Notes: generated from the letters alone by a model not told the origin. 64,000 nt of DNA from Amycolatopsis albispora (GCF_003312875.1 NZ_CP015163.1:4526001-4590000); one strand, 5' to 3'; positions 17,234 to 25,721 are shown, counted from the first letter of the stretch. Numbers and translations are program-made.

Positions 17234-18715
17234 CTACCCCCGCGCCTGTCCGACCAGCTGGAAGTCCGCCGGGTTCACGCGCCGGGTGCGCAGCCAGTAC
17301 CGCCAGGTGAAGCCCGGCCAGATGGTCCGGTTCACCCCCTGCGCGTCCAGGTACCAGCTGCGGCAGCCGCCCTGCGTCCAGATCCCGCGCTCCAGCTGCC
17401 CCTGGATCTCGGCGTTGAACCGCTCCTGCACCACCTGCCGCGGCTCGATCGAGCCCGAGCCCGTCCGCTCCACCAGCCGGATCGCGTCGCTGATGTACTC
17501 GGTCTGCGACTCGATCATGAACACCACCGAGTTGTGCCCCAGCCCGGTGTTCGGCCCGAGCAGGAAGAACAGGTTCGGGTAGCCGGAAACGGTGATGCCG
17601 AGATGGGTCCGCATGCCGTCGGCGGCCCATTCCTTGTTCAGCCTGCGCCCGTCGACGCCGGTGATCTCCAGGTAGTCGAAGGCGTCGGTGACGTGGAACC
17701 CGGTGCCGTAGATGATCGCGTCGATCTCGCGCTCCACCCCCGCCGTGTCGACCACGCTGTGCGCCTTGACCTCGGCGATGCCGTCGGTGACCACCTCGAC
17801 GTCGTCACGCGCGAGCGCCGGGTAGTAGTCGTTGGAGATGAGCACCCGCTTGCAGCCGAGCGTGTAGTCCGGGGTGACCTTCCGCCGCAGCTCCGGGTCC
17901 TTGATCGCCTTCTTGATCTGCGCCTTCGCCAGCTGCTGCGCGAGCTTCATCAGCCACGGACGGCCGTTGAACCCGACCGCGCGCACCTCGAGCATCCAGT
18001 ACAGCAGGCTGCGGTAGAGCCGCTGCGCGCCCGGCACGCGCGCGAACAGGGTTTTCATCCAGTCCGGCATCTCGTGGTCCGGCTTGGGCATGATCCACGG
18101 CGGGGTCCGCTGGAACAGGTGCACGGCCGCGGTTTCCTCGGCGATCTTCGGCACGAACTGGACCGCGCTGGCCCCGGTGCCGACCACCGCGACGCGCTTG
18201 CCGCGCAGGTCGTAGTCGTGGTCCCACTGCGCGGAGTGGAACGCGCGTCCCTCGAACTTCTCGATGCCGGGCAGGTCCGGGATCTGCGGGAGGTGCAGCG
18301 CGCCGACCCCGGCCACCAGGAACCGCGCGACGAACTCGTCGCCGGCCGCGGTGGTGACGTGCCAGCGCTGCTCGTCGGCGTCCCAGCGCGCGGCGGTCAT
18401 CTCCTGACCGAAGCGGACGTAGGAGTAGAGGTCGTATTTGCGGGCGAACCCGCGCAGGTACGCCCAGATCTCCGGCTGCGGCGAGAACGCGCGCGACCAC
18501 GACGGGTTCTGCTCGAAGGAGAACGAGTACATGTGCGACTGGATGTCGCAGGCGCAGCCCGGATAGGTGTTGTCACGCCAGGTGCCGCCGACCTCGTCCG
18601 CCTTCTCGAGGATGACGAAGTCCGTCCTGCCCTGCTTGCGGAGCTTCGCGGCCATCCCGAGGCCCGAGAAGCCGGTCCCGATGATCAGCACACCGGTTTC
18701 GTCGCGCTGGTTCAT
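17234..18715 (-). CDS. Flavin-containing (Baeyer-Villiger-type) monooxygenase
   Basis: A 493-residue class B flavoprotein monooxygenase. The FAD loop IIGTGFSGLGMAAKL is near the N-terminus, EKADEVGGTWRDNTYPGCACD follows, and the NADPH loop VVGTGASAVQ is near the middle. The fingerprint FEGRAFHSAQWD matches the FxGxxxHxxxW(P/D) signature of Baeyer-Villiger enzymes, which insert oxygen into ketones. ATG 18715 is preceded by GGAGG; an in-frame ATG at 18730 is less well placed. It is divergent from a TetR gene with an operator-like repeat between them, so it is probably repressed by that regulator in the absence of a hydrophobic substrate. Confidence 0.9.
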   Translation of the reverse strand: MNQRDETGVLIIGTGFSGLGMAAKLRKQGRTDFVILEKADEVGGTWRDNTYPGCACDIQSHMYSFSFEQNPSWSRAFSPQPEIWAYLRGFARKYDLYSYVRFGQEMTAARWDADEQRWHVTTAAGDEFVARFLVAGVGALHLPQIPDLPGIEKFEGRAFHSAQWDHDYDLRGKRVAVVGTGASAVQFVPKIAEETAAVHLFQRTPPWIMPKPDHEMPDWMKTLFARVPGAQRLYRSLLYWMLEVRAVGFNGRPWLMKLAQQLAKAQIKKAIKDPELRRKVTPDYTLGCKRVLISNDYYPALARDDVEVVTDGIAEVKAHSVVDTAGVEREIDAIIYGTGFHVTDAFDYLEITGVDGRRLNKEWAADGMRTHLGITVSGYPNLFFLLGPNTGLGHNSVVFMIESQTEYISDAIRLVERTGSGSIEPRQVVQERFNAEIQGQLERGIWTQGGCRSWYLDAQGVNRTIWPGFTWRYWLRTRRVNPADFQLVGQARG

Positions 18716-18741
18716 GCCCTGCCTCCACACCGTTTTACTGT

Positions 18742-18769
18742 TACCCGGAGTCCATCTTACTCGGAGTAG
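18742..18769. promoter_or_regulatory. Candidate TetR operator between monooxygenase and TetR
   Basis: TACTCGGAGTA (18759-18769) is a perfect odd palindrome. A near-copy, TTACCCGGAGT (18742-18752), lies 16 bp away in direct repeat with TTACTCGGAGT. The site is central in the divergent gap. Confidence 0.55.
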
Positions 18770-18804
18770 GTTACCGGCGGTAGATGGTCGGTAGAGTGGG
18801 CCGC

Positions 18805-19416
18805 ATGACAGCCGAGCAGGCCCCGCGCCGCAAGCGCATGCCCCGCGCCGAGCGCGAGCGCCAGATGGTGGAAGTGGCCGAGGCGGTCTTCGCCGAACGC
18901 GGGTACGTGGCCGCGTCGATGGACGACATCGCCGAACGCGTCGGCGTCTCGAAACCGATGCTCTACGAGTACTTCAACTCGAAGGAAGGCCTGCTGCTGG
19001 CGTGCATCGGGCAGGCGCGGGCCGAGCTGCGCGTGGCCACCGAGGAGGCGGTCGCCAAGGCCGCCGACGCCGAAGACGCGCTGCGCCGCGGCCTGCTCGC
19101 CTTCTTCACGTTCATCCGCGACCGGCGGCAGTCGTGGTCACTGCTGCGGCACGAGATGGCGCTGATCGGCACACCCGCCGCCGAGGGCATCGAGGCCACG
19201 CGGCGTCAGCAGACCGACCTGATCGCCACCCTGATGGCTGGCTACTTCGACGCCGACTCACCCCTGCAGGTGGAAGCTTCAGCCGAATTTGTCGTGGGTG
19301 CCTGCGAACGGCTGGCGATCTGGTGTGAACGCCACGACAAAATCACCCCAGAGATGGCTACCGGGTACGCGATGGACCTTTTGTGGGGCGGTTTACACGA
19401 TCGTGCTATCACTTGA
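18805..19416 (+). CDS. TetR-family regulator
   Basis: A 203-residue single-domain TetR protein. The HTH is at about residues 12-62 (FAERGYVAASMDDIAERVGVSKPMLYEYFNSKEGLL), followed by a helical ligand-binding domain. ATG 18805 gives the standard short tail; ATG 18784 is an in-frame alternative. It is divergent from the Baeyer-Villiger-type monooxygenase, and a palindromic operator candidate lies between them, so repression of the monooxygenase and of itself is the likely role. Confidence 0.88.
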   Translation: MTAEQAPRRKRMPRAERERQMVEVAEAVFAERGYVAASMDDIAERVGVSKPMLYEYFNSKEGLLLACIGQARAELRVATEEAVAKAADAEDALRRGLLAFFTFIRDRRQSWSLLRHEMALIGTPAAEGIEATRRQQTDLIATLMAGYFDADSPLQVEASAEFVVGACERLAIWCERHDKITPEMATGYAMDLLWGGLHDRAIT

Positions 19417-19568
19417 GCCATCAACCAACTACCCAAAGTAGCTTTTTCCCGGTTAGTTGTGACACAGCGTCGCTCGTGCGGTATCGATAGAAGCGCAGGC
19501 GGATCTACAATGCCTCGGCACCAGCTTTCCCCGACCAGGGTGTCAGCTGCACGAGAGGGGTGGGGCAG

Positions 19569-20036
19569 ATGGCGGCGACCATCACGGCGACGTACACGCC
19601 GGAGAACGACGACTGGACGGTCACCGTCACCGGTCCAGGTGAAACGCTGACCGGCAAGGCACCCGGCATCATCGCCGCGCGTGACCAGGCCGACCAGCTG
19701 GCGGAGAAGCTCGCCGGTGGGGCCAAGGCCACCGTGGTGCACCTGCTCAACGGCAGTGCGCTGGAGTTCACGCACGCCTACATGAGCGCTCGCCTGACCC
19801 GGCCGGAGGAGGCCGCGGACGAGGCAGCCACCGAAGCCACCGGGGAGGCCGAAGCCGAGTCCGCCGAAGAGGAGCAGGACGAGGACGGCGACGCGGAGTC
19901 CGGCAAAACCGAGCTGCAGGAGGCGATCGACGCCGAAGACGGCGGCGTGTTCACCGAGCTCGGCAACGCCATCGGCGCCCAGCGCAAGGAGACCGGCGAC
20001 GCCGTGGAAGCGACGAAGCCGGTCGCCAGCGCGTGA
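19569..20036 (+). CDS. Small acidic protein with HicB-like N-terminus
   Basis: A 155-residue protein I cannot assign to a named family. The N-terminal 70 residues (ATITATYTPENDDWTVTVTG, then an alpha-helix-rich stretch) have the strand-strand-helix-strand pattern of HicB/DUF1902-type folds. The C-terminal half is a very acidic Glu/Asp/Ala linker (EEEQDEDGDAESGK) with a terminal helix. There is no signal or membrane segment. ATG 19569 follows GAGGGG. No toxin-like partner is adjacent, so an antitoxin role is not supported. The downstream gene faces it on the opposite strand. Confidence 0.65.
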   Translation: MAATITATYTPENDDWTVTVTGPGETLTGKAPGIIAARDQADQLAEKLAGGAKATVVHLLNGSALEFTHAYMSARLTRPEEAADEAATEATGEAEAESAEEEQDEDGDAESGKTELQEAIDAEDGGVFTELGNAIGAQRKETGDAVEATKPVASA

Positions 20037-20055
20037 AGGCCAGCGGTCCGAAGGG

Positions 20056-20277
20056 CTAGCGGACCAGCTTCCGCAGCAGCAGCGCACCGATCAGCACACC
20101 GGCGCCGATCAGCGGGTACTTGATCTTGGGCTCGCTCAGCTTGGCGAGCACGCTGGTCTTCGCGGAGTCCGCGAGCCGCTTGGGGTTGGCCTTGACGCTG
20201 AGCTCGTCCAGGGTGGACGCGAGCGCGTCCCTGGCCTTCTCGATCTCACGCTCAATGGTGTCCGGGTCGCGCGCCAC
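20056..20277 (-). CDS. DUF3618 small membrane protein
   Basis: A 73-residue protein. An amphipathic helix (DPDTIEREIEKARDALASTL) precedes a short C-terminal TM segment (YPLIGAGVLIGALLLRKLV). This is the DUF3618 pattern, common in actinobacteria beside DUF1490 and phage-shock-type genes. It probably sits at the inner membrane; function unknown. GTG start behind AGGAGG at about 5-bp spacing. It converges with the acidic protein gene upstream and starts about 110 bp before the tRNA. Confidence 0.85.
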   Translation of the reverse strand: MARDPDTIEREIEKARDALASTLDELSVKANPKRLADSAKTSVLAKLSEPKIKYPLIGAGVLIGALLLRKLVR

Positions 20278-20384
20278 GGGTCCTCCTCGCCAGGCAGCCT
20301 GTCGCAGGCCCCAACGTTAGATCACCGGGTGTGCGCCCGCCGAGCCGACCCACCGGCCGCGGCGATAAGCTCCCGTGGCGAGCG

Positions 20385-20458
20385 GGGCCCGTAGCCCAAT
20401 TGGCAGAGGCACACGGTTTAGGTCCGTGCCAGTGTGAGTTCGAGTCTCACCGGGCCCA
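20385..20458 (+). tRNA. tRNA with UAG anticodon and short variable loop
   Basis: A complete 74-nt cloverleaf. The acceptor GGGCCCG pairs with CGGGCCC. The D-arm is GCCCAATTGGCAGAGGC. The anticodon stem CACGG/CCGTG encloses loop TTTAGGT (anticodon TAG, 20419-20421). The variable loop CCAGT has five bases, the T-arm is GTGAG-TTCGAGT-CTCAC, the discriminator is A, and CCA is not encoded. The anticodon reads leucine CUA (and by wobble CUG). Bacterial tRNA-Leu normally has a long variable arm, absent here. From memory its D-arm resembles tRNA-Asn more than tRNA-Leu. An aspartyl-tRNA synthetase paralogue follows 180 bp downstream on the same strand. Confidence 0.88.
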
Positions 20459-20638
20459 CTCGATCCCCCACGCGGACGGGCCGTGGTCCTCGCACTCGCC
20501 CGCGCTCTGGTTCTCCCTCCGTGCCAGGCGAGCGCCCCTGCCCGTCTGCGTGCCGCGTTATTCGCTGGCAGGCGTGGCCGCCCGTTGCTTACGCTGGCTG
20601 CCTGATGACCAGGCGTAGATCGTCCATTTTGGAGTGAC

Positions 20639-21895
20639 ATGACCGCTCGGGTGCTGGCCGGCGCACTGCCCCGGCACGCCGGGCGTGCCGTGCGGATCGG
20701 CGGCTGGGTGCACCGCGAGCGGCGCCTGAAGTCGGTCACCTTCCTGGTGGTGCGGGACCGGTCCGGGCTGGCGCAGGTGGTTCTGCCGCCGGAACACACC
20801 CGGCTCCCCGAGGAAACCGTGGTCGAGGTGCGCGGCCTGGTCACCGCCAGCCCGCAGGCCCCCGGCGGCGTGGAACTCACCGAGCCGGAGATCACCGTGC
20901 TGAGCGAACCGGCCGCCGCGCCGCCGTTCGACCTCCACCGGCCGACGCTCACCGCGAGCCTGCCCACGATCCTCGACCACGCACCGGTCGCGCTGCGGCA
21001 TCCGCGGTTGCGCGCCCGGTTCGAGGTCGCGGCGGCGAGCGTGGCCGGCTTCCGGTCGGTGCTGGACCGGGCCGGGTTCACCGAGATCCACACACCGAAG
21101 CTGGTCGGCGCGGCCACCGAATCCGGCGCGAACGTGTTCGCCGTCGACTACTTCGGCCGTCCCGCCTACCTGGCGCAGTCACCGCAGTTGTTCAAGCAGG
21201 CCATGGTCGGCGTGTTCGAGCGCGTCCACGAGGTCGGCCCGGTGTTCCGCGCCGAGCCGCACGACACCGCCCGCCACCTCGCCCAGTACACCAGCCTGGA
21301 CGCGGAACTCGGCTTCGTCGGCGACCACCACGACGTGATGGCGGTGCTGCGCGACGTGCTGGCGGGCATGGTCGCGGCGATCGCCGAGCGCGGTGCGGAC
21401 GTGGAACTCCCGGTGGTGCCCGCGGAAATCCCGGCCATCCACTTCGCCGACGCGCAAGCCCTGCTCGGGCACCAGCCGGGCGAACCGGACCTCGCGCCCG
21501 CCGACGAGCGGCAGCTCTCCGACTGGGCGCGGCGCACGCACGGCTCGGAATTCCTCTTCGTCACCGGGTATCCGATGGCGAAGCGCCCGTTCTACACGCA
21601 CCCGGACCCCGCGCGGCCCGGCTACTCCCGCAGTTTCGACCTGCTCTTCCGCGGGCTGGAACTGGTCACCGGCGGGCAGCGCCTCCACCGGCACACCGAC
21701 TACCTCACCGCGCTCGCCGCGCACGGCATCGACCCGGCGCCGTTCGAGGGTTACCTGGCGGCCTTCGCCCACGGCATGCCACCGCACGGCGGCTTCGCCA
21801 TCGGCCTGGAACGCTGGACGGCGCGCCTGCTGGGGCTGGCCAACGTCCGGGAAGCCACCCTGTTCCCACGCGACCTGCACCGCCTCAGCCCCTGA
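20639..21895 (+). CDS. aspS2: Aspartyl-tRNA synthetase, archaeal-type (AspRS2-like)
   Basis: A 418-residue class IIb synthetase. The N-terminal OB-fold anticodon domain (residues 1-100) includes RIGGWVHRERRLKSVTFLVV. The catalytic core has motif 2 FRAEPHDTARHLAQYTSLDAE and motif 3 GFAIGLERWTARLLGL, ending NVREATLFPRDLHRLSP. Bacterial AspRS is about 590 residues with an inserted GAD domain; this lacks it and has archaeal/eukaryotic-type length, so it is probably a second copy. Non-discriminating forms can also charge tRNA-Asn. ATG 20639 follows GGAG. Its position beside an odd tRNA suggests a dedicated pair. It converges with the SUKH gene 10 bp away. Confidence 0.88.
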   Translation: MTARVLAGALPRHAGRAVRIGGWVHRERRLKSVTFLVVRDRSGLAQVVLPPEHTRLPEETVVEVRGLVTASPQAPGGVELTEPEITVLSEPAAAPPFDLHRPTLTASLPTILDHAPVALRHPRLRARFEVAAASVAGFRSVLDRAGFTEIHTPKLVGAATESGANVFAVDYFGRPAYLAQSPQLFKQAMVGVFERVHEVGPVFRAEPHDTARHLAQYTSLDAELGFVGDHHDVMAVLRDVLAGMVAAIAERGADVELPVVPAEIPAIHFADAQALLGHQPGEPDLAPADERQLSDWARRTHGSEFLFVTGYPMAKRPFYTHPDPARPGYSRSFDLLFRGLELVTGGQRLHRHTDYLTALAAHGIDPAPFEGYLAAFAHGMPPHGGFAIGLERWTARLLGLANVREATLFPRDLHRLSP

Positions 21896-21905
21896 CCCGC
21901 GCCGG

Positions 21906-23036
21906 TCAGGAACGCGGCTGGGTCAGCAGGGTGCGGCCACGCTCCGGGGTGAGGGTGGCCGCGAAGATCGGGTGTGCCAGCAGGACGACCGGCGCGACGT
22001 GGTCGGCGGTGCGCGGACGCCACCGCGGTAGTGCGGCGGAAACGGCTGCCCACAAGGCATCCGGGTCGTCGGCGTGGGTGTCGAGGGCGTGCCGGACGAG
22101 CGTGTCGAATTCGGGGTTGCCAAAATCCGGCTGGTGCGCCTGGCGATCGAACAGGCGGTGGATCTCCGGCCGGTCGCCGATCAGGGCCGACTTCAGGATC
22201 GAGTTGCGCCACGGCATGGTCGTCTGCTCGTGCTCCCGGAACAGCCACGGCAGGAACTCCTCGGTGAACAGCGGGTCGCCGAGGAAGCCTTCCGGCAGGA
22301 AGGCCGGGTGCAGCAGCCTGCTCACCAGCGTCGCGGCTTCGTACTGCTGCGTGAACAACAGCAGTTGGGCACGCAGCACGGTGGCCCTGGTCCGGCCGAA
22401 CTCTTCGGCTTTCGCCAGTGCCGCACCGGCTTCGTCGAGGTTCCCGGCGAGCGCATCGAGCCGGGCGCGCTCGACCTCGGCGTCCCAGTGGTCACGCGTT
22501 TCGCCTGGCGGCTGGCGCATCCGGTGGAACTCGGCGTACAGGACCTCCATCAACTCGGCGAACGACTCGAAGCGCGACGGCGGCGCGGCGCGCCACGAGA
22601 AAAGGCTGTACGCGGCCCATTCCCCGGCTTCGTTCACGTCGCCCGGGTCGAGGAAAAGAATGCCCGCGTCGGCTTCCAGCGAGATCAGCAGCCCACGGCT
22701 GAACCGGTTGTCGTCGGCCGGTCCGGGGTTGTCGGTCTGGTCCTCCCACTCGGCCCAGAACGGCTCGATGTCGCGGAGCCAGCCGAGATTGCCGGTGTCA
22801 CGCAGCTTCCAGACGAACTGACCGGCCTGCCGCCAGCCATCCGTGGTCAACAGGAATTCCCGGTACGACGGCGGAAACCGGCACCCGAGCCGCACCTCGG
22901 CGGCCGCCACGGCGTCCTCGGTCGCGGGCGCGAACCCCAGCCACCGAGCACGCGCGACTTCCGGCTCCAGCTCACCGGGCTCCGCGCTGCGCACCCATTC
23001 CTCACTCCACCTGGACAACCACGGCCGCCACTCCAT
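21906..23036 (-). CDS. SUKH (SMI1/KNR4)-domain protein
   Basis: A 376-residue protein. The SUKH domain occupies about residues 35-165 (AAAEVRLGCRFPPSYREFLLTTDGW, then LISLEADAGILFLDP). A helical C-terminal half of unclear family follows (AGNLDEAGAALAKAEEFGRT, TPR-like). SUKH proteins are often immunity proteins against polymorphic toxins or contact-dependent effectors, but no toxin gene is adjacent. No signal peptide or TM segment, so cytoplasmic. It converges with the synthetase gene, and the ATP-grasp gene is upstream on the same strand. Confidence 0.8.
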   Translation of the reverse strand: MEWRPWLSRWSEEWVRSAEPGELEPEVARARWLGFAPATEDAVAAAEVRLGCRFPPSYREFLLTTDGWRQAGQFVWKLRDTGNLGWLRDIEPFWAEWEDQTDNPGPADDNRFSRGLLISLEADAGILFLDPGDVNEAGEWAAYSLFSWRAAPPSRFESFAELMEVLYAEFHRMRQPPGETRDHWDAEVERARLDALAGNLDEAGAALAKAEEFGRTRATVLRAQLLLFTQQYEAATLVSRLLHPAFLPEGFLGDPLFTEEFLPWLFREHEQTTMPWRNSILKSALIGDRPEIHRLFDRQAHQPDFGNPEFDTLVRHALDTHADDPDALWAAVSAALPRWRPRTADHVAPVVLLAHPIFAATLTPERGRTLLTQPRS

Positions 23037-23086
23037 GCGCCCACTATGGCAGCGGTCGCGTGCGCAACGGCACCGCCGGAGGATTC

Positions 23087-23920
23087 CTAGGGCAGCAGCG
23101 CCTCAGGTGAGACAGTGCGCGGCCGGTCGCTCACCTGGCCGTCCCCCAGCTCGATCAGCCGCCACACCCCGTCCTCCCGCAAGGCGAAATCCGCGGTGAC
23201 AAACGGCAGTCCGAGCCCGCGGAGCACCGCTTCGGCGGCGGTGAGGTCGGCGTCGGGCAGGTCGTCCGGCGTATCCGGATGCGGCCCGGTGACCCGGCGA
23301 ACGCCGTCGATCCACCACGTGCGCACTTCCGCGGAAACAAAGCGCTCGAACCGGCGCAGCACAAAGCCACCGGCGAAGTCGGAGCCACGCAGTTCCAGGA
23401 ATCGGCTGGCCACCGACCAAGCCGCGGCCGTGTCGGCGACGTCGGGGATGAACGCGGCTTCGTGCCAGTGGTGCTTCAGGGATTTTGTGTAGTCGCGCAG
23501 GACAGCCGGCCCGGAACCGAGTTCACCGCATGCCCGCGCGAACGCCGCCCGATCCGCGCCCTCCGTCCAGACCGCCGACGGCGTGACCGAGGCCAGATCG
23601 GCGTACCAGCCGGGGAGTTCGTGGGCACGCCGGTACTGCTCGGCCGTCGTCCGCAGCACCACGCCGCGCCTTCGCAGCGCCGCGTCGAATTCGGCGTACC
23701 GCTGGCTGCTCACCATCCAGCCGCGGTAAACCGCCTGCCCCTCACCGTGAACCCGCCGCACGGCCTCGTCGGCCCCACCAGGCCGGGCCAGCGCATCGTG
23801 ATCGACCAGCGCGACGTCCAGCCCGGCCTCCCGGGCGGCGGTGGCCTCGTCCGCGAAGTGGGCATCGGGGCGACGGGGACGCAGTACGTCCGCTGGGACC
23901 AGCAACATCACCCGAGGCAT
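23087..23920 (-). CDS. ATP-grasp (DUF4343/R2K-like) protein
   Basis: A 277-residue protein of the ATP-grasp fold. The central nucleotide-binding region contains VLRDYTKSLKHHWHEAAFIP, and the C-terminal metal site region contains VTADFALREDGVWRLIELGDGQVSD (Glu and Asp ligands). This matches the R2K-type ATP-grasp group, whose members probably form amide or thioester-type bonds; the substrate is unknown. The frame is open to 24094, but ATG 23920 is the first methionine giving the PRVMLLVP strand. It lies 50 bp downstream of nothing else on its strand and is divergent from the ABC transporter genes. Confidence 0.75.
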   Translation of the reverse strand: MPRVMLLVPADVLRPRRPDAHFADEATAAREAGLDVALVDHDALARPGGADEAVRRVHGEGQAVYRGWMVSSQRYAEFDAALRRRGVVLRTTAEQYRRAHELPGWYADLASVTPSAVWTEGADRAAFARACGELGSGPAVLRDYTKSLKHHWHEAAFIPDVADTAAAWSVASRFLELRGSDFAGGFVLRRFERFVSAEVRTWWIDGVRRVTGPHPDTPDDLPDADLTAAEAVLRGLGLPFVTADFALREDGVWRLIELGDGQVSDRPRTVSPEALLP

Positions 23921-23965
23921 GATGCCCGGCCTCGCCTGGAACCTCCATGGGTTTTGCCATCGGCG

Positions 23966-23985
23966 TTCCTGGGAGTTTCCTGGGA
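23966..23985. promoter_or_regulatory. Two 11-bp phased direct repeats in a divergent promoter
   Basis: TTCCTGGGA occurs at 23966-23974 and 23977-23985, one helical turn apart, between the ATP-grasp and ABC-transporter starts. Plausible site for a dimeric or response-regulator protein; the OmpR-type regulator of this cluster is one candidate. Confidence 0.45.
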
Positions 23986-24059
23986 ATCGGGGCTGGTTCG
24001 CCCTGGACGGCACCCCGGTTCCCAGCCCGTCGTCACCTGGCGTGGCGACGCTCGCCACC

Positions 24060-24971
24060 ATGACCGACACCATCGAGGCCCGCGGCCTCACCAAGCGCTA
24101 CGGCGACCGGCTCGCCGTCGACGAGCTCACCTTCACCATTCAACCCGGCCGCGTGACCGGCTTCCTCGGCCCCAACGGCGCCGGCAAGTCCACCACCATG
24201 CGGCTCGTGCTCGGGCTGGACGCGCCCACCTCGGGCACGGTCACCGTGCACGGCCGCCCCTACGCCGAACTCCTCCACCCGCTGCACACGGTCGGCGCCC
24301 TGCTCGACGCGCGCGCCGTGCATCCCGGGCGCACCGCCGCCCATCACCTGCTCGCCCTCGCCCAGACCGCGGGCATCGGCCGCGCCCGCGTCGACGAGGT
24401 GCTCGGGCTCGTCGGCCTCTCCGACGTCGCGGGCAAGCGCGCGGGCACCTTCTCCCTCGGCATGAGCCAGCGCCTCGGCATCGCGGGCGCGCTGCTCGGC
24501 GACCCGCCGGTGCTGATGTTCGACGAACCGGTCAACGGCCTCGACCCCGAAGGCATCCGCTGGATCCGCGGCCTCATGCGTGAACTCGCCGCCGAGGGGC
24601 GCACGGTACTGGTCTCCAGCCACCTGATGAGCGAGATGGCGCTCACCGCGCAACACCTGCTCGTGCTCGGCCGCGGTCAGCTCATCGCGGACACCGGTAT
24701 CGACGACTTCCTCCGCCTGCACAGCGAGGAAACCGTGCTCGTGCGCACCGACGAAACCGACCGCATGGCCCGCCTGCTCCGCCGCACCGGCGCCACCTTC
24801 GAACTCCGGGACGACGCGCTGCTGGTCCTCGACCGGACCGCCGCCGACCTCGGCAGGCTCGCCGCCGCGGAGGGCATCGCGTTGTCCGAGCTGACCCCGA
24901 GCCGCGGCTCGCTGGAGGACGTTTTCATGGCCCTGACCCACGATTCCGTCGAATACGGGGTGCGCGCGTGA
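24060..24971 (+). CDS. ABC transporter ATP-binding protein
   Basis: A 303-residue ABC-2-type ATPase. Walker A GPNGAGKST is near residue 37, the signature FSLGMSQRLGIAGALL near 135, and Walker B PVLMFDEPVNGLDPEG near 155. A C-terminal extension is typical of drug or lantibiotic exporters. ATG 24060 is chosen; an in-frame GTG lies at 24042. Its stop overlaps the permease start by 4 bp (GTGA), so the two are translated together. The two-component genes that follow probably sense an envelope stress or antibiotic and control this exporter. Confidence 0.9.
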   Translation: MTDTIEARGLTKRYGDRLAVDELTFTIQPGRVTGFLGPNGAGKSTTMRLVLGLDAPTSGTVTVHGRPYAELLHPLHTVGALLDARAVHPGRTAAHHLLALAQTAGIGRARVDEVLGLVGLSDVAGKRAGTFSLGMSQRLGIAGALLGDPPVLMFDEPVNGLDPEGIRWIRGLMRELAAEGRTVLVSSHLMSEMALTAQHLLVLGRGQLIADTGIDDFLRLHSEETVLVRTDETDRMARLLRRTGATFELRDDALLVLDRTAADLGRLAAAEGIALSELTPSRGSLEDVFMALTHDSVEYGVRA

Positions 24972-25717
24972 ACCTCCTCCGTTCCGAATGGACCAAGTTC
25001 CGCAGCCTCCGCTCGACCTGGCTGACCGCCGCGGTGACCGTGCTGCTCGGCGTCGGCGTCAGCACACTGGCCTCCTCCGCGAAGGCGAACGCCTACGACC
25101 CCGTCGACTGGGACCCCACTGCGACCAGCCTGACCAGCATCATCATGGCGCAGCTGGCGATCGGCGTACTGGGCGTGCTGGTGGTCACCTCCGAGTACGC
25201 CACCGGCACGATCCAGCCGAGCGTGGTCGCGGTCCCGGCCCGCGGCAGGCTTCTGGCCGCGAAAGCCGTCGTGTTCGGCGGGGTCGCGTTGGTGCTGAGC
25301 CAGGTGATCGGCTTCGCGTCGTTCTTCGCCGGGCAGGCGATGATCGCCGCCGCCGGCGTCCCCCACGCCACGCTCGGGCAGCCCGAAGTACTGCGGGCGG
25401 TGCTCGGCAGCGGGCTCTACCTCACTGCGGTCGGCCTGCTCGGCCTCGGGCTGGGCGCCGTGCTGCGCTCGACCGCCGGCGCGATCGGCGTGCTCGTCTC
25501 GGCCACCCTGCTCATCCGGCTGGTGGCGCAGATGCTGCCCGAACCGTGGAGCGGCTGGATGGACCGCTTCTGGCCGACGGCCGCCGGGGAGAAGATCGTG
25601 AACGTGCTGCCGGTGGCTGGCATGCTGTCGCCGTGGACCGGTTTCGCGCTCCTGTGCGGCTTCGTGGCGGTGATCGGCGCCGCCGGGTACACCGTGCTGC
25701 GCACGAGGGACGTGTGA
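24968..25717 (+). CDS. ABC-2 type permease
   Basis: A 249-residue membrane protein with about six hydrophobic segments (for example IIMAQLAIGVLGVLVV). It starts NLLRSEWTKFRSLRSTWLT, the typical actinobacterial ABC-2 permease N-terminus. Starts at GTG within the stop of the ATPase gene and ends 4 bp before the response regulator, so the four genes 24060-27784 form one operon. Substrate is unknown; drug or peptide export is the usual role. Confidence 0.88.
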   Translation: MNLLRSEWTKFRSLRSTWLTAAVTVLLGVGVSTLASSAKANAYDPVDWDPTATSLTSIIMAQLAIGVLGVLVVTSEYATGTIQPSVVAVPARGRLLAAKAVVFGGVALVLSQVIGFASFFAGQAMIAAAGVPHATLGQPEVLRAVLGSGLYLTAVGLLGLGLGAVLRSTAGAIGVLVSATLLIRLVAQMLPEPWSGWMDRFWPTAAGEKIVNVLPVAGMLSPWTGFALLCGFVAVIGAAGYTVLRTRDV

Positions 25718-25721
25718 AGCG

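Noticed and set aside
19569..20036. HicAB toxin-antitoxin pair
   Set aside because: The N-terminus is only loosely HicB-like and no HicA-type small gene is adjacent.
20385..20458. Ordinary tRNA-Leu(UAG)
   Set aside because: The five-base variable loop is not that of bacterial tRNA-Leu; the anticodon alone does not settle identity.
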